Below are positions 10,995 to 23,961 of a DNA stretch of 64,000 bases, in pieces; within the stretch, counting starts at the first letter, position 1; every line of letters begins with the position of its first letter. Under the pieces are notes generated by a model. It was not told where the DNA came from. It saw nothing but the letters and a program-made list of their open reading frames with translations, and made no database searches. The position numbers and the translations under genes are program-made. This DNA comes from Hymenoscyphus infarciens (Eukaryota > Ascomycota > Leotiomycetes > Helotiales > Helotiaceae), in the NCBI GenBank assembly GCA_001414345.1, contig LLCB01000198.1, positions 1-64,000 on the forward strand, read 5' to 3'.

Positions 10995-12011
10995 GGCGGG
11001 AAAAATACTATTCTCAGGTTGTCGATGACCTGTGTGAATGGCTATTATGAAGGCTGTAAGGAGATATAAGTTATTAAGCTTCTAGGCTAGTGGGTAATTA
11101 GGTTCATAGGTAATTAGAGCTATACCACTGGGTCTTGTCATCTTTAAGAAAAAAAAGCGCATGTTAATTTGAAGCGCTACAAGTGGAAAGAAGCCTAAAT
11201 TTTGCTATTTGAATTTCATGATCGTTAATAACATTGCTCTGCTAGAGATATAAGCTTGAAATAGCTGAAACCCACCGTTCTAGGTAAAATGTATAATAGA
11301 TCTAGTAAACAGAATCGAATGCCGAATATAAGCATGGGCCGCTATATCTAGCAATAATTACGAGTATAGTTCATAGTGTAGTTGCCTTGAGATTCTCAGA
11401 AAATGGGATTAGATCACGGAGATAATCAGAAACCTCAGAGGCAAGTGTAAAGCGATCAAAGCTCTCGCCGTTGTTAAAATCCTTAGAAGATAACGTGGTT
11501 TTAGGTAAAAAGTCTAATAACTTAGAAAGATACAAGTGACACTAAGCTAGAATTTATAAGAACTCTCTTTAGAGTAAAATAGTTAGATAGTCAAAAGAGA
11601 TAATTAGAGAACTATATAGCTAAAATATATAATTCTTTTGATTTATAATTTAAGATTTGGAAATTCTAGACTGCTTTACAATAGTTATAGAACGGTCTAG
11701 AATATACCAGGTATATTAGCATATAGCTCTAAGAACTTATATATACTTTTAAGCTCTTCTTTAGTAAAAGTAGCGATACTTTCAGAAAGATAGATAAAAG
11801 AATTATATTATTAGATAACTTTATAATCGCCTTTTATAAGAGGAAGATATCTTATACTAATTTCCCTACTTGGTTTTTTTCGCTGGAAAAATATTCAGGT
11901 AAAGAAGAGAAAGCTTTGCTAACTACAAGTTTATGTTAAGTTACATTGTTGCTCAACCTGACCGCTATAGTTGCAGATACAAGCTTGGCAGTGTTAAGTT
12001 GTACCATTCAC
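10995..12011. other. AT-rich, partly RIP-mutated intergenic sequence
   Basis: No coding signal. From about 11460 to 11870 the sequence becomes strongly AT-rich with few CA/TG dinucleotides, consistent with decayed repeat DNA. No terminal repeats were identified here. Confidence 0.4.
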
Positions 12012-12254
12012 CTAGAACAGTAGAAGAAGAAACATAGAATCGACGTGGAGACGCTCAATATGAGGAAATGAAACCTTGGGCAGATGGATCTGGCGATGGT
12101 GAAGCTTTGGGGAGACAATGATATTCAGGCTCCCACCTGTTTCAAAATCACCATGAGGGATCTGTGAAGACGTATAGACAGATTTTTTCTCTGCAAGAGT
12201 ACAAAAGGGGCATCGCTCATTTTTCAGATCCACCTCATCCTCTTTAGGGTTCAA
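12012..12254 (-). pseudogene. Fragment resembling the N-terminus of a HIT-family protein (weak)
   Basis: A - strand frame without an ATG start reads NERCPFCTLAEK and later GGSLNIIVSPK. The CPFC zinc-binding start and the following strand resemble the beginning of fungal HIT hydrolases, but the catalytic HxHxH region is absent and the frame ends soon after. If the reading is right, only the first third of the protein survives. It could equally be a chance open frame. Confidence 0.2.
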
Positions 12255-12734
12255 AATATCATGTTAGTTTTTAAGCAATACACCGCAAGCACCACACGTT
12301 GAATGACAATACACATAGGCGTACAGCGATCGTTGTTTCTTTAATAAAACAATAAAAAGAAGCCTTTGAGCAAGGTGAATGAATGTAAACGGGCGTGGTT
12401 GTCAAGTCGGCGTTGACTGTTTTGGTAAACTCCGATTCGCGCTAAGCGAAGGCCCCACTGAGATTTTGATAACAATTCAACCCAGACTGACCTCTTCAAT
12501 ACATCTCCTCACCTTCTCGACTTCGATCTGGGGAGGTCGTCGCATCGCCCTTCAATGATTGCAGGTAAGAAAGACTCCACCGCGGTGCCTTTGCAAGAGA
12601 GCTAACAGCCAAAGACTTCTCCAAACCAGGTCGCATACTCCTATATCGAGATCGCGCCAGCCTGAATCTTGGTCGCGTCTCTCACGAACTCGTCCTACCT
12701 GAACCTGTTTGCCATCCAGTCTTGCGATACAATC

Positions 12735-13970
12735 ATGTCTACGATTCCATCTGCCCCCAACTCGAGCGACTACCTCCTCTTCAGTTCACAAGAGCAATGT
12801 TTGAGCTTGATCCAACTACCCATACCCCCAGGATCCTCAATGACGGCAACCAATCCAATCAACCAGGCCCTCAACTTTCAGACCTTCCTAATCGAGCTTC
12901 CGGACAACCAAGAAGAGCTATTCCCACAACTGACTGTCCTCGAGTCGTTCACGTTGTTCCCAAGCCTTCCTGTTGAGTAAGTCGGATCTTTCGCGCATCT
13001 CTTCATATTTTACTCATTCCCAGGGTCGTACAGCGTGTTCGCCCACTGCTGCGGCCCGTTTTGCAAATTTCAGATGTTTTCAAACAAGCTAAGCTAACTT
13101 CTTGATCTCGGAAACAGGTTGCGATTGAAGATCTGGAGAGATCACTTCCCACCACCTCGCCACGTATGTCTCAACGGAGAATTGCGGATGATCAAAGCCT
13201 GGCAAGTGAGACGCATAAGACATTTAGATAAAGCCAAATACAAAACCTTCACCGAGCCGCTTTACCGAAAGTTCGCAACCTTGAAAGCGCACTTCCCAAC
13301 CGGTCTACACGTCAACCGCGAGAGTCGTCTAGAAACACTCAATCATTTTCAAATAATGGACCCACCACGACAGCACTACCTTGACATCCCCAAATACGCT
13401 AGTTTCTTGCGCTCGAAGACTGCGCCAATCTGGATCGATGCCTCTCGCGACACTTGCTATATTCAATCGGATCCCTATGTTAGCAAAAGAAACGGAACAT
13501 TCTGGGATTCTTTTTCCCGACTGGATTACTCATCCCGCCTAGCTATCCGCGAAGTCGAGATCGTTTTTCTACTCAGTCTTGGTAGCGCAGCCTGGGACGT
13601 AATCAATGTGAGAATCGACGATGCCCTATCTCTACTGCCTAATGTTCACACAATTGTCTTCTCACTGGAAGTTTTCTCTATGATCTCTGACGCCTGGGAA
13701 GATTGTAAAGACAACCCTGGTGAGGAAAATACACTGGAACATCATTTTTCGCTGTATGATGAAGACGATGAGGCTGGCGATTTGGAAAGATTGAAAAAAT
13801 TAGCTCGGGTTAACGTATGGCTTCGGTGTTTGGATGAAGATTACGGACCAACGCAGTTGCACGTACCACTTGCCTCTGAGAAGCTCAAGCCTGGACCAAA
13901 GGTGTACAAACTGCGGACGGAAAGAGTTCTCAGGGATGTACTTGCAATGAAAGCAAAACGGGAAGGTTGA
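12735..13970 (+). CDS. 2EXR domain-containing protein
   Basis: Two exons: 12735-12976 and 13118-13970, joined by a 141-bp intron with a GTAAGT donor, a GCTAAC branch site and a CAG acceptor. Splicing restores the hallmark 2EXR motif across the junction: FTLFPSLPVE followed by LRLKIWRDH, residues about 72-90. The product is 364 residues. After the motif come the family's usual 'HVNRESR' element (LHVNRESRLETL, about residue 146) and a region with LLPNVHTIVFSLE. The C-terminus is acidic, then basic. 2EXR proteins are numerous in Pezizomycotina, resemble F-box proteins in layout, and mostly have no known function. The gene lies just outside a large RIP block, a common setting for this expanded family. 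Confidence 0.85.
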
Positions 13971-15910
13971 GCGGTTGAAGAGGTGTATTCAAGATTCCAT
14001 GAATCCTTTTGTATGACACAATGATTCTCGTTCATCAATATGTCCTACTTGATCGAGGGAGTAATTAAAGCTAGAGAATACAACTTTTTCAGCTGGAGTG
14101 TTCAGAACTGCAGCATACAATAAAAACCATGTGATAGTAGCACTCTATGAGCGAAAGTCCGATGTATAACAAAACGCGCATAAACTGTTTCCTTAGAAAA
14201 AAAAGTTATAAAAGTCTTCTTCTTTCTATGTTTCTCTAATTATCTAGAGTAAGCGAATTCCTTCTTCTCTCTTAAACATAGTCATTTTGTCACGTAAGGT
14301 ATAGAGCATAAGATAGCTACGTTTAAGTAGATAAAAGAGTATTAAAGTATTAATTAAGTAGTAAAATTTTATTATTTAAAGAAAGTAAAAATAAGACCTT
14401 ATATACTAGTATATCTAAACTATCTCTCTTTAAAACTCTAAGCTTAGTAGAAGTATATAATAAAAGATAATATATCTTTTAGATATACTAGTCTTAATTA
14501 AATTAAGTACTTATTTATAAAGTATATAACTTTTATATTAGTATTATAAGTTTAATCTTTAAGCTTTTTAAGTAACGTTATAACTACTTTTACTACTACT
14601 ACTAGTATAGAAAAGAAAGAAACTAAAGAATATAATATTATAAGAACTATTACTATTATAGCTACTAGAAAAAGAAAGACTAGTAATTTAACTAAGCTTA
14701 TATAATATCTATTTACTACTTAATCTAAAGATAAGTACTAGTATTTAGAGCTTACTTTTGATTTAAGCTTAATTATAGCTTTATTTAAAATCTCTTTATT
14801 TCTAGTTCTTTAGTATACTAATTCTTATTCTTTTTAGAGAAAGAATAGTATAGTATTATCTCTTAATCTCTCTCTACTATTACTCTTATAGTTCTCTCTC
14901 TCTCTAGAGATCTACTATTATCTCTACTACTATTTCTATAATTCTCTTCTCTTAGAGATCTAACTTTATTTTTATTATTATCTCTACTAAAGACTCGAGA
15001 GCTAGAGCTAGAGTATAAGCTTATTATAGCTTTATATAAGAGTTCTTCTAATTTAGTTTTTACTAATAATCTTACTATTTTATATAAGTTAGTTAAATCT
15101 AAGTCTTCTTAACTTAATATAGAAGCTTTATTAAGATATTAAGAAACTCTTACTACTACTATAATTATCGCTCTACTTCTTAAAAGTAATAAGTAATAAT
15201 AAGATAAATCTAAAGCTAAAGCTTTACTAAAGAAGAAGAAGTTATAAAGTAAGACTTTCTATAAGTAAAAAATAACTTAGATTTAAGTTAAAAGCTCTTT
15301 CTTATATTATAATAATATTTTATCTTTATAAAGCTAGCTAGATTAAGACTATAAAGTAGTTGATTTATTACTTCTATTATAAGTTTATTCCTAGCTTCTT
15401 AGCTAGCTAATAAAAGACATAATATTAGTAGATATTAAATAGAGAGCTTTTTAAAAGTCGATTTAAAAGAATATTATTAATATATTTATTATTATATTCT
15501 AACTATTATATTACTTTCTTATAATTATTCTTAAATAATTAAGAGCGCGAGAGAGAGAGAGAGAGAGAAAAGAGTTAGAGTCTTTAGTTAAACTTCTATT
15601 TATATATACTAGAAAGTAAGTTTTCTAAAACTTTTACTTTATTATCTCTCTCTTCTTATTTTCTTTCTTTAATAATTCAACTAAGAGAAAGAGAGAGAGA
15701 TAAGTAAAGAGCTATAAAGCTAGAGAATAAGAGAGTAAGAGAATAAGTATTAAGAAATATAACGATTTATAAAAAGCTTTAGATAATAGTTCTATTACTC
15801 TAGCTATAAATATCTAAGTTTTACGATTTACGAGTTATAATTTAAAACTTAGTAGTTTCTAACTTATATTATATTCGAGATATTATTTATTTTCTCTTTT
15901 ACTCTATTAT

Positions 15911-16024
15911 TAAAACTATAACGTATTTTTAAGTTAAAAACACTCTAAGAAGTCTTATATTCAAAGGTGAAAACTCTACTATATATAGAGAGAAAATAAG
16001 ATATTATATAACTCTATTTCCGTA
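15911..16024 (+). repeat. Direct repeat, first copy (second at about 16730-16845)
   Basis: Shared blocks include ACTATAACGTATTTTTA, CTCTAAGAAGTCTTATATT and TATATAACTCTATTTC, in the same order and orientation about 815 bp apart. They could be end fragments of an LTR-type element or a segmental duplication; the intervening DNA has no identified genes. Confidence 0.5.
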
Positions 16025-16370
16025 TACTATATCTCTTAGATCTAAGAGAGATAAATTTCTAGGCTTATAATAAAACTAGATTATAAAAGAACTTCTTAAC
16101 TATATCGTCGTCTATTTCTACTCTAGAGAGTTCTATATATTCTTAAGAGTAAGTTCCTACTTCTAGATTCTATCTAACTTTCTCTCTTATACTCTAGTAC
16201 TTTATTAGCTCTAGCGTTAGTAAAGAGTAGATAGTACTTATAAGATATACTAGCTTATAGTTAGTATTATATTTATTTATACTAGCTTTATAGAATACTA
16301 AGCTTTTCAGATTATTTTAATCGATTATCTCTTAAAGTTTCTAGTTTAAAAAGATATTTCTAAGAGTAGT

Positions 16371-16527
16371 AGTAGCTAGCTTCGTAGCTAGGCTTATATC
16401 TTCTATAAAGAGCTTTATATAAGCTCGTCGAGAGAGTAAGCTACTGAATTAAGATATACTAGCTTCGTAGCTAGACTTATATCTTCTATAAAGAGCTTCT
16501 ATAAGCTCTTTAAAAGAGTAAGCTACT
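16371..16527 (+). repeat. Tandem duplication of about 85 bp
   Basis: Two adjacent copies carry CTAGCTTCGTAGCTAG, then CTTATATCTTCTATAAAGAG, and end in GAGAGTAAGCTACT or AAGAGTAAGCTACT. The inner CTAGCTTCGTAGCTAG is itself nearly palindromic. They lie between the direct repeats at 15911 and 16730. Confidence 0.55.
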
Positions 16528-17364
16528 AAAGAATAAGACACCTCTTAGAGTAGCTAGTATAATACTAACTAAGCTTTATAAGTCTTTAGAGAGTGCTTAC
16601 TAAGAGCGAGTATTAAGAAGGAGTTAATTATATTAATTAATAGTAAAAAGCGTTCTAAATATATAATAATATATTAAATATATAAGTAGAAGTTATAGAG
16701 TATACTATAAGTATAAACTAGACTTATAACTATAACGTATTTTTAGGTTAAAAAGGCTCTAAGAAGTCTTATATTTAGAGATAAAAACTCTATTATATAT
16801 ATAGAGGAAATAAGAGATTATATAACTCTATTTCTATATAATTAAAACTTAAGTATATAAAAATCTCTTCTTATACTTTTATAACTCTATATAATCTTTT
16901 AAAACTCTATTTATTATAATAGTTCTAATATAAATAATATAATATAAGTCTAAAATAATCGTAACTCTATTAGTATTCTAAACTCTATTTTATACTAACT
17001 ATAATACTTAACTTCTACTAGTAACTTAAAATTCTCTAACTTTAATAATTCAATTAGAACTATATTTAGTAGATAAGTTAATAATTTATCTTCTTTTTTC
17101 TTTCTCTATTACTTTTATAATAAGATATTTTAATTATAAAGTCTATAGTAAAGATAATTAATAGAAGCTTAACTATATTAATTATCTTTAGAAACGAAGA
17201 AGAAAGAAGATTAAAACTCTTTTAGTTATAAAAATATACTCTTGTTATTTTTAATATAAATAAAATATAATTTAGTCGAGTTTCCTTATATAAATATATT
17301 CTTCTTCTTATTATTTCAATTATAGAATAAACTACGATTTCTTAGTACTTTAAATACTTAACTA

Positions 17365-20300
17365 TATAATAGCCTATTATCTTAAATAACTAATATTCGT
17401 AAAATTACTAATACTTATATATTAAGAGTTTAAATTACTAATACTTATTTACTAAAGATTTTAATATATAATATTTATATATAGAAGCTAATAAGATTTA
17501 AATATAATATATTTAGCTTTTAGCTCTTATTATTTAGTATTAACTATATTAGATAGGTCTTAATTCTTATTATTATTAGACTTTTATATTATCTACTCTC
17601 TTATATATAAATACTTCTATTTAAAATAGTAGAAGACTAATTTAGTCTTTTCTTCTATCTTAAAGCTTAGTATTTATATACTTTATTCTATAAAATATAC
17701 TTTGATAACTCTCTTCTATAGTTAACTATCTTTTATATTATTATATAAAAAGCTTAAATTCTTTTTTACTAAAGAAAGCTTATTATAATATCTTACTTAA
17801 ATATATTATTACTTTTAATTTAAATTTAATTTAGCTTAGACTTAGAATAAACTAACTTTAAGCTTAAATAGCTATAATACTAGAGACTTTATAAATAGCT
17901 AGTAATATTAAAGTTTAGTATCTATTAGTTAGCTAGTAAAATTATATTTTTAATATATTAAAGAAAGTAGAAAATACTAAGTATTTCTAAGACTTCTAAT
18001 AACTCTTTTTATATAAAGAACGTTATATATAATTTGGATAGTTAATAATAAATAAGTTATTAAAAGACTTTTAAATTAATCTCTTTTCTCTCTCTTTTAT
18101 TAATTTTAATATATTAGAACTAGAAGTAACTCTATATCTCTTCTAAGCTCTATTTTAAAATTTTAAGTATCTTTTTAGAGAAACTAGTAAACTACTCTCT
18201 AAAGAGTCTATAACTTCTAACTAAATACTTAGAAACTAAAAGTCTTATAATAATAAAAATAAGAGTATAGCTTCTTAATTCTAGAAAGACTAGTAAGACT
18301 TCTCTAATATAGATAAGATTTAAAGTATAGTATAAGCTATAAAAGCTAAAAGCTAAGAAAGTAAGAATAGAATTATATAACTAGAAGCTATAATAAAAGA
18401 ATTCTAGAGATGTTTACTAAGAAATAGTTAGACTCTAACTCTCTCTTAATCTATTAATAATTCTTCTTCTCTTCTATCTTTTACTCGTAACTCTTTTTTA
18501 TTAAAAAACTCTACTTTTAATATTTTCTTTTCTTAATAATAATTAATCTATTTATAATCTAAAAGTACTTTAAAAACCTACTTACTAGTAAAAATTAAGA
18601 TTATAAAAAAAATTAAATCTTTAAATAGTAGTATATTACTTACTTATAAATAATAAAAGATATTAGTATATAATTACCTTCTAGTAAATACTAATTATTA
18701 TTATATACTTTTAACTTCTAAAGCTTTTATTTAGAGAATAACTATAACACTTACTAAAAACTACTTAGAGCTCTAATATAAGTCTCAGATAAGTTATATA
18801 GTATTTAAAAATTCTTAAGATATATTGAAACTTTTAGATTTATATTTATTAATTAGTTATAAGATAAAAAATAATTAAAATAATCTTTAAGCTTTATAAA
18901 TAAAAGAAAAGAATTATACTAAAGAGACTTTTTCTAACTTTAAAAGTTGTTTTTTAAGTATAACTATATTTAAAGAGATATAAGAGTTAGAAAGATTCTT
19001 TTCTATATAAAAGAAGATTATATCTTAGTTTTAAAGCTTTACTATTATAAATAAGAGATATTAGAATTATAACTTTATTAAAATAGGTATAAATTTTTTA
19101 GCTTTAGATAAGAAATAATACTAAGATACTAAGCTATATATAGCTATGCTAAGCTAGTTAGAATAAGTTCTTTATTTAAAAAGATATTTTTTTAAAATTT
19201 TTATCTAGCTTAATACTAAAACCTCTACTACTTATATATAGACTTTTCTCTACTATTTAAAACGCTTTCTATACTTTTAAATTTTTATCTACTAGTAAAA
19301 GACTAAAGACTATAGTTATAGACTAAGTTTTAATTAATATAATATCTTACTATTATAGTAAGTCTAAGTCTTATAAGATTAACTACTCTTAGCTATCTAA
19401 TATTAAAAAGATAGTTTTAAAAGATAACTAATATAAAGACTTATATTTTTTGAAAGAATACTCTAACTTTAATCTAAGTTAGTAGGAAAATAAAGAAGCT
19501 TAGATAAAAATTCCTTTCTAAGTTTATATAAATATAATTTATTAAATCTTAATATTTTTAAACTTATAAGAGAAAAAGAGTTTCTTATAAATACTACTCT
19601 TAGTATATATAGATATAGTATTAAAAGTAAGATAATATAGTTTATATAACTATATTTAAACTTAAATAAATATTATATTTATAACTACTCTTTTATTATT
19701 CTAGATCTTAGATAATAAGATTTAAGTATTAATAATAAGTAATTAAAATATTATAAGATTCTCTTTAACTTATTATAAAAATAACTTACTTAGCTAGTTA
19801 AATATCTATTAACTCTCTACTTTAGTAGAAAGATCTTACTTTCTTTAGCTTTTAAATAGAACTAGAAGCTTAATTTAAATTACTAGTTAGATATAAATTA
19901 AAGAGAATATATAATATATTAATAGATAAAATAACTAAATAGTAAACTTTTAGCTAAGTTATAACTTTTATTTATAATATTATCTTTTAACATTTCTATC
20001 TCTAACTTTAATCTAAAGCTTCTTTAAAATACTAGTCTAGCTTTAATAAACTAGATCTTATACTACTTTAAAGTTATAAAATAAATTAATCTAATATAAA
20101 GTTCTTTATAATAAGTCTTTATAAATTAGACTAGAAGTTAATTTATCTAAAAAGAATTAAATTAGATATAAATTAGTATATCTTTAAAGTAAACTCTTAG
20201 CTAAGATATTACTATTAACTTTACTATTATCTTTTAACGTTTATCTCTAACTTTACTCTAAATACTCTCTAATCTATAAGATAGTCTAGATAAGATAGAC

Positions 20301-20835
20301 TATACTCTTTTAGTAAATACGAATACTTATTTTAATATTAAATAACTCGAACAAAGTCCTTATTTATAAGTAATTATAAATTAGATTAGTTATAATTTAG
20401 ATCTTAACTAATATCTTATTAAACGATTTTAATAAAGTTAATAAATATAATACTATATAGTAGTCTAATTTAGCTATAATAAGAATAATATAAAGACTTA
20501 AGAAAAGTCTTTTTTAAGAAAGAGAGAGATAATAGCTAGCTATCTTAAATAGCTAAGTTTACTTCCTATATATATAAGGTTTTAGTAGTTAGATATTAGC
20601 TTTTAGCTCTTATATTAGCTTTTAGCTTTTATTGTTTTATATTATCTAATTTAGAAAGATTATAAGCATCGGGTTTTAGATCTTTTAGTACTATCTAATC
20701 TCTTATATATAGCTGTCTACTCTTCTATAGTTAGAAAAGGCTTAATTTATTCTTTTCTCCTATATTAGTACCTAGTATTTACTCTCTTAAATATACTCTT
20801 ATAAGTCTCTTTAGAGTATGTTTCGTATTATTATA
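17365..20835 (+). mobile_element. RIP-decayed LTR retroelement, same family as 57034-57529
   Basis: Both ends match, in reverse complement, the LTR at 57034-57529. The left LTR is about 17365-17745 and the right one about 20530-20835. Diagnostic shared blocks are AATATAGCTAATACTAAATA and AGAGCTAAAAGCTAAATATA (as read on the - strand here), TACTAGGTACTAATA next to GAGAAAA, and an ACGAAA element at the end. A purine-rich tract (AAGAAAGAGAGAGA) sits just before the right LTR, giving a + orientation. The roughly 2.8 kb internal part shows no readable pol domain and contains a diverged tandem segment near 19860-20270. This is probably a deleted or non-autonomous copy. Confidence 0.6.
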
Positions 20836-21235
20836 ATTCTACTTATTCTTAGCTCTAATAGCTTTACTAGTTACTAATTATATAGTTAAAGTACTCTAAT
20901 AGAGTATAATAAGTAAAGCTATTTCTAATTCAACTCTTTAATATAAATAATTAAATTATAAATTTACTTAAATAATAATATAACCTAGAGAGAACACTTC
21001 TCTTAACTCTCTATAAAAGAGAAATCGCTCTAATTCTTCTAAAAGAGTTATTATATTTACTATAATAATACCTACGTCTTTGAAGAGTAAGTAGAAGATA
21101 ATATTTTTTTCAAAACCTCTTTCTTATAGTTTATAGTAGTAACTAAAAAAGTAAGCTAATTATATTAAAATTAGTATATATATTTATCTATAAATTTATT
21201 ATTTACTTAGAAAGATAGTAACATTTAAGTTCCGA

Positions 21236-21911
21236 ACAGAGATTATTTTAGCGCGTAGGCATAATAGAGTTTCATAATAGTAGTGCCTCAATTGACGAAG
21301 AACAAGTATATAGTATGCTATATAGGCTTGGTTAGCACTCTTCCTAAAAGCTAAAAAACCCGTAACTCGTGCTGAACTTGGAGGATAGTTAGGTTCAATA
21401 GCAAATCTTTATCCTTCTTTCCGACGGGAAGTAAAACTAACCTTAAGGCACTGTAAGGCTAGACCGAGTTGGATTAAAGCGATTTAACACGTCTAAATCC
21501 CCCTTCATACCTCCCCCTCGGCGCTCTCTCGAACTCCACCTCTCTATAGACTTTCCTATCAGAAAAAAAACTCGTGGATATTGAAATGGCGATGAAGCCA
21601 GGGCAAGCAAGGTTGTTCTTGTAGCTTATCATAAGCGGGTGGCAGTTGGGAGCGGATAGGAAAGAGATTGAGAGTTCTTGCTTCTTCATTTTTGTAAAAA
21701 GTACACTGCTCCAGATTCCGCAAGGAAATATGAAGACTCCGAGACAAAGAACAGGTCCCCAACAACAAAGAGAAGAAAGCCTTGAGAAAATTTATAAGCT
21801 CACAGTGTCAGAACGCTCACAAGTCCCCATTTGGTATAGGTATATACAAGTATTTGATTGCGAACTATTTTGTTGTATTTAGGAGCATCCCCCTATAGAA
21901 TCTCTCCCCCC
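21236..21911. other. Intergenic, 3' side of the transcription factor gene
   Basis: Composition returns to normal at about 21240. Small frames here (for example 21474-21768 on the - strand) overlap each other in different frames and have no domain or ATG-led structure. Nothing further is supportable. Confidence 0.4.
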
Positions 21912-23961
21912 TCATCCAAAAACAATATTCCACCCCCTCCCCTCCCCAACCCCCCTCCAATCAACACCATCCTCTCCCCCATCCGCCCTCCTCCAAACCT
22001 CCCTCACCACCTCCCTCGCCCTCATGATATTGTTCATCTTCTGCCTCCTTTCCGTCCCACCAAAAGCATCAAGCGCCAACTCCCTATCTTCTTCCGTAGT
22101 AGCAACACAAGCCGCCACAAACAGGGGCCAAAGCAGCGCCGACATTGGACCATCAAAGCATTGTTCCGCATTCCGAACAACATTCGAACAAGCGATGAGT
22201 GAAAGATGTGCGTGTCGTTGGACTAAGATGTGAGATCTCGGGTGGGAATGGATTGTGTGGTAGAGGTAGACGAAGGCGGAGTTACGGTATGCTTCGGCGT
22301 TGTTGAGGATACTTTGTATTCGCGCATCTGACGTGTTGACCTGCTGTTCCCGAGAATCCAAGATGTCATCGCTGTCGGGAGATGAGGGGTTGGAAGATAC
22401 GGTTGGTTTCCAATCGGTGAGGGCATCTTCTATGGCTTGAGATGTGCTTTCAAGTTCTGTTCGGAGGACTGTGGCTTTTGTCGTTTCTCTCGCGGCTACG
22501 GCTTCTTCGAGAGCGTTTTTGAAGGATAGGAGGTGGGAGAGGCGATGGATGATGGGCCAGAGATCGGTGACGAGCCCCAGGAGGGTGTCTACGGAGTTCA
22601 ATGGGGAATGGTAGAATGATTGATCTGGGAATTGCGGGGCTGGGAATGGAGCGGGTGTGGGCTGTGTAACATTGTTGGGAGAGGTACCGAAGGAGAGTGC
22701 TGCGATAACGTCGTAAAATCGGAATGCCTGAAAGGATCAGTAGTTGTCAAGTATATGGTTTGAAAAGATACCTACACGTTCCAAGAATAAACCAGCAGGT
22801 GTACAGATTCGAGGTCCGGATTTCATAATAGTTAATGCGCCTTTTAGATGGCCATTAACAATATTCGAAGTACCTTTTTGGACCAGCTAAATTCTGTTAG
22901 TGAAAAATCAAATAAACGATTGAATGCTGCTCACCACTTCGTAATATACTAATATCATAATTGCTGCCAAAACCTCTTCCCTGTGCATTTGGTCATTCTG
23001 CTCAATGAGCTGAGCAACCCCTTGCAGTGCCAGATTATGAAAAGTCAAAGACTTTTCCTCGTTTTCCACTCCCCCGTATTCTAGATGGGCACTAGACAAG
23101 GCGAAAATGGCGTTCATAACGGGGGAGCAGCCATGCGACAATGGCAATACCAATTGCCGGAAGGGATTCCCATTATCTTCCTTGAAAACAATTAAATGCG
23201 ACAAAACATTGCAAAAATGATCAACCAACGCCCTACGATTCGATTTATCTGAGAATTCCATATATAGAGGCGCATTAAATTCCAAAAGTGGTGAGGCAAC
23301 GGGCGAAGGAGCAATCATTGCAAGATCCGGGTATTGACTTCGTGACCGTACCAAGCACCCTGACGGCGGTAACGTACCCGGTGATTCTATACGGTTGATG
23401 TATTCTGCATCCTCTCGATGGTCCCAAGAGGCCTCCCATTCATATACCGGCAATTCGCCCTCAAAATGCTGATATTCCGAATCTACCTCCCACTTATGTA
23501 CATCCCCATGATCACCGTCTCGTGTTTTATAAGGTTCGAATCGTCCAGGCCATCGCTCGTCGCAGAAGGTGGGAGATTTGTTGTCTGCTGAAAGCGCAGA
23601 ACCTGCAAAGGAAGACCGCCTTCGCTTTCGTGGCTTTACCGCCTCGTATTCACATTTCAAGCCGCGTTCCGTACACCGATCGCAAGGTCGATTCTCGTTG
23701 CATTTCTTCTTCTACGATCCCAGTTAGAATGCCCATTGAGTCGATCGTGGGGGTGATGTCTGGCATACCTTCTCTTTACTAGCAGCAAAAATTAGTACAC
23801 GGAAAAACCAACATCTGCGCAAGGGAGCTCACCATGATATACAACCTCCAAACCCAACTCCGTCAGCACAATGCCACCAGTAAAGGATAATTTCGCGTCT
23901 TACCAGCTCTCGATCTCTTCTTTGGCTCTTTGGGAGCGGCGCGTCGAGTGTAAAGAAGCAT
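21912..23961 (-). CDS. Zn2Cys6 fungal transcription factor with a 10-nt microexon
   Basis: Six exons on the - strand: 23904-23961, 23833-23845, 23769-23778, 22935-23711, 22776-22886 and 21912-22727, giving 594 residues. Every intron is GT-AG and 48-58 bp. Splicing builds a perfect binuclear zinc cluster at residues 21-48, CISCKEKKKKC then NENRPCDRC and TERGLKC (spacing C-X2-C-X6-C-X5-C-X2-C-X6-C), spread over exons 1-4. A basic stretch follows (KPRKRRR). The rest matches the 'fungal specific transcription factor domain 2' type, with helical regions such as [13 protein letters not shown] and [14 protein letters not shown]. The protein likely acts in the nucleus as a DNA-binding regulator; its targets cannot be told. 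The start is the first ATG after an in-frame stop. RIP blocks lie on both sides. Confidence 0.85.

Larger units (their letters stand above)
14200..21235. repeat. Large AT-rich RIP block (about 7 kb)
   Basis: GC content drops sharply, every frame is full of TAA/TAG, and CA and TG dinucleotides are almost missing while TA is greatly over-represented. That is the expected end product of RIP acting on CpA. No gene survives. Recognisable parts are an LTR element at 17365-20835, a direct repeat pair at 15911-16024 and 16730-16845, and a tandem duplication at 16371-16527. The borders with normal-composition DNA are abrupt at both ends. Confidence 0.85.

Noticed and set aside
21474..21882. Cluster of small frames between the RIP block and the transcription factor gene.
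   Set aside because: They overlap in conflicting frames on both strands, with no domains or splice signals.
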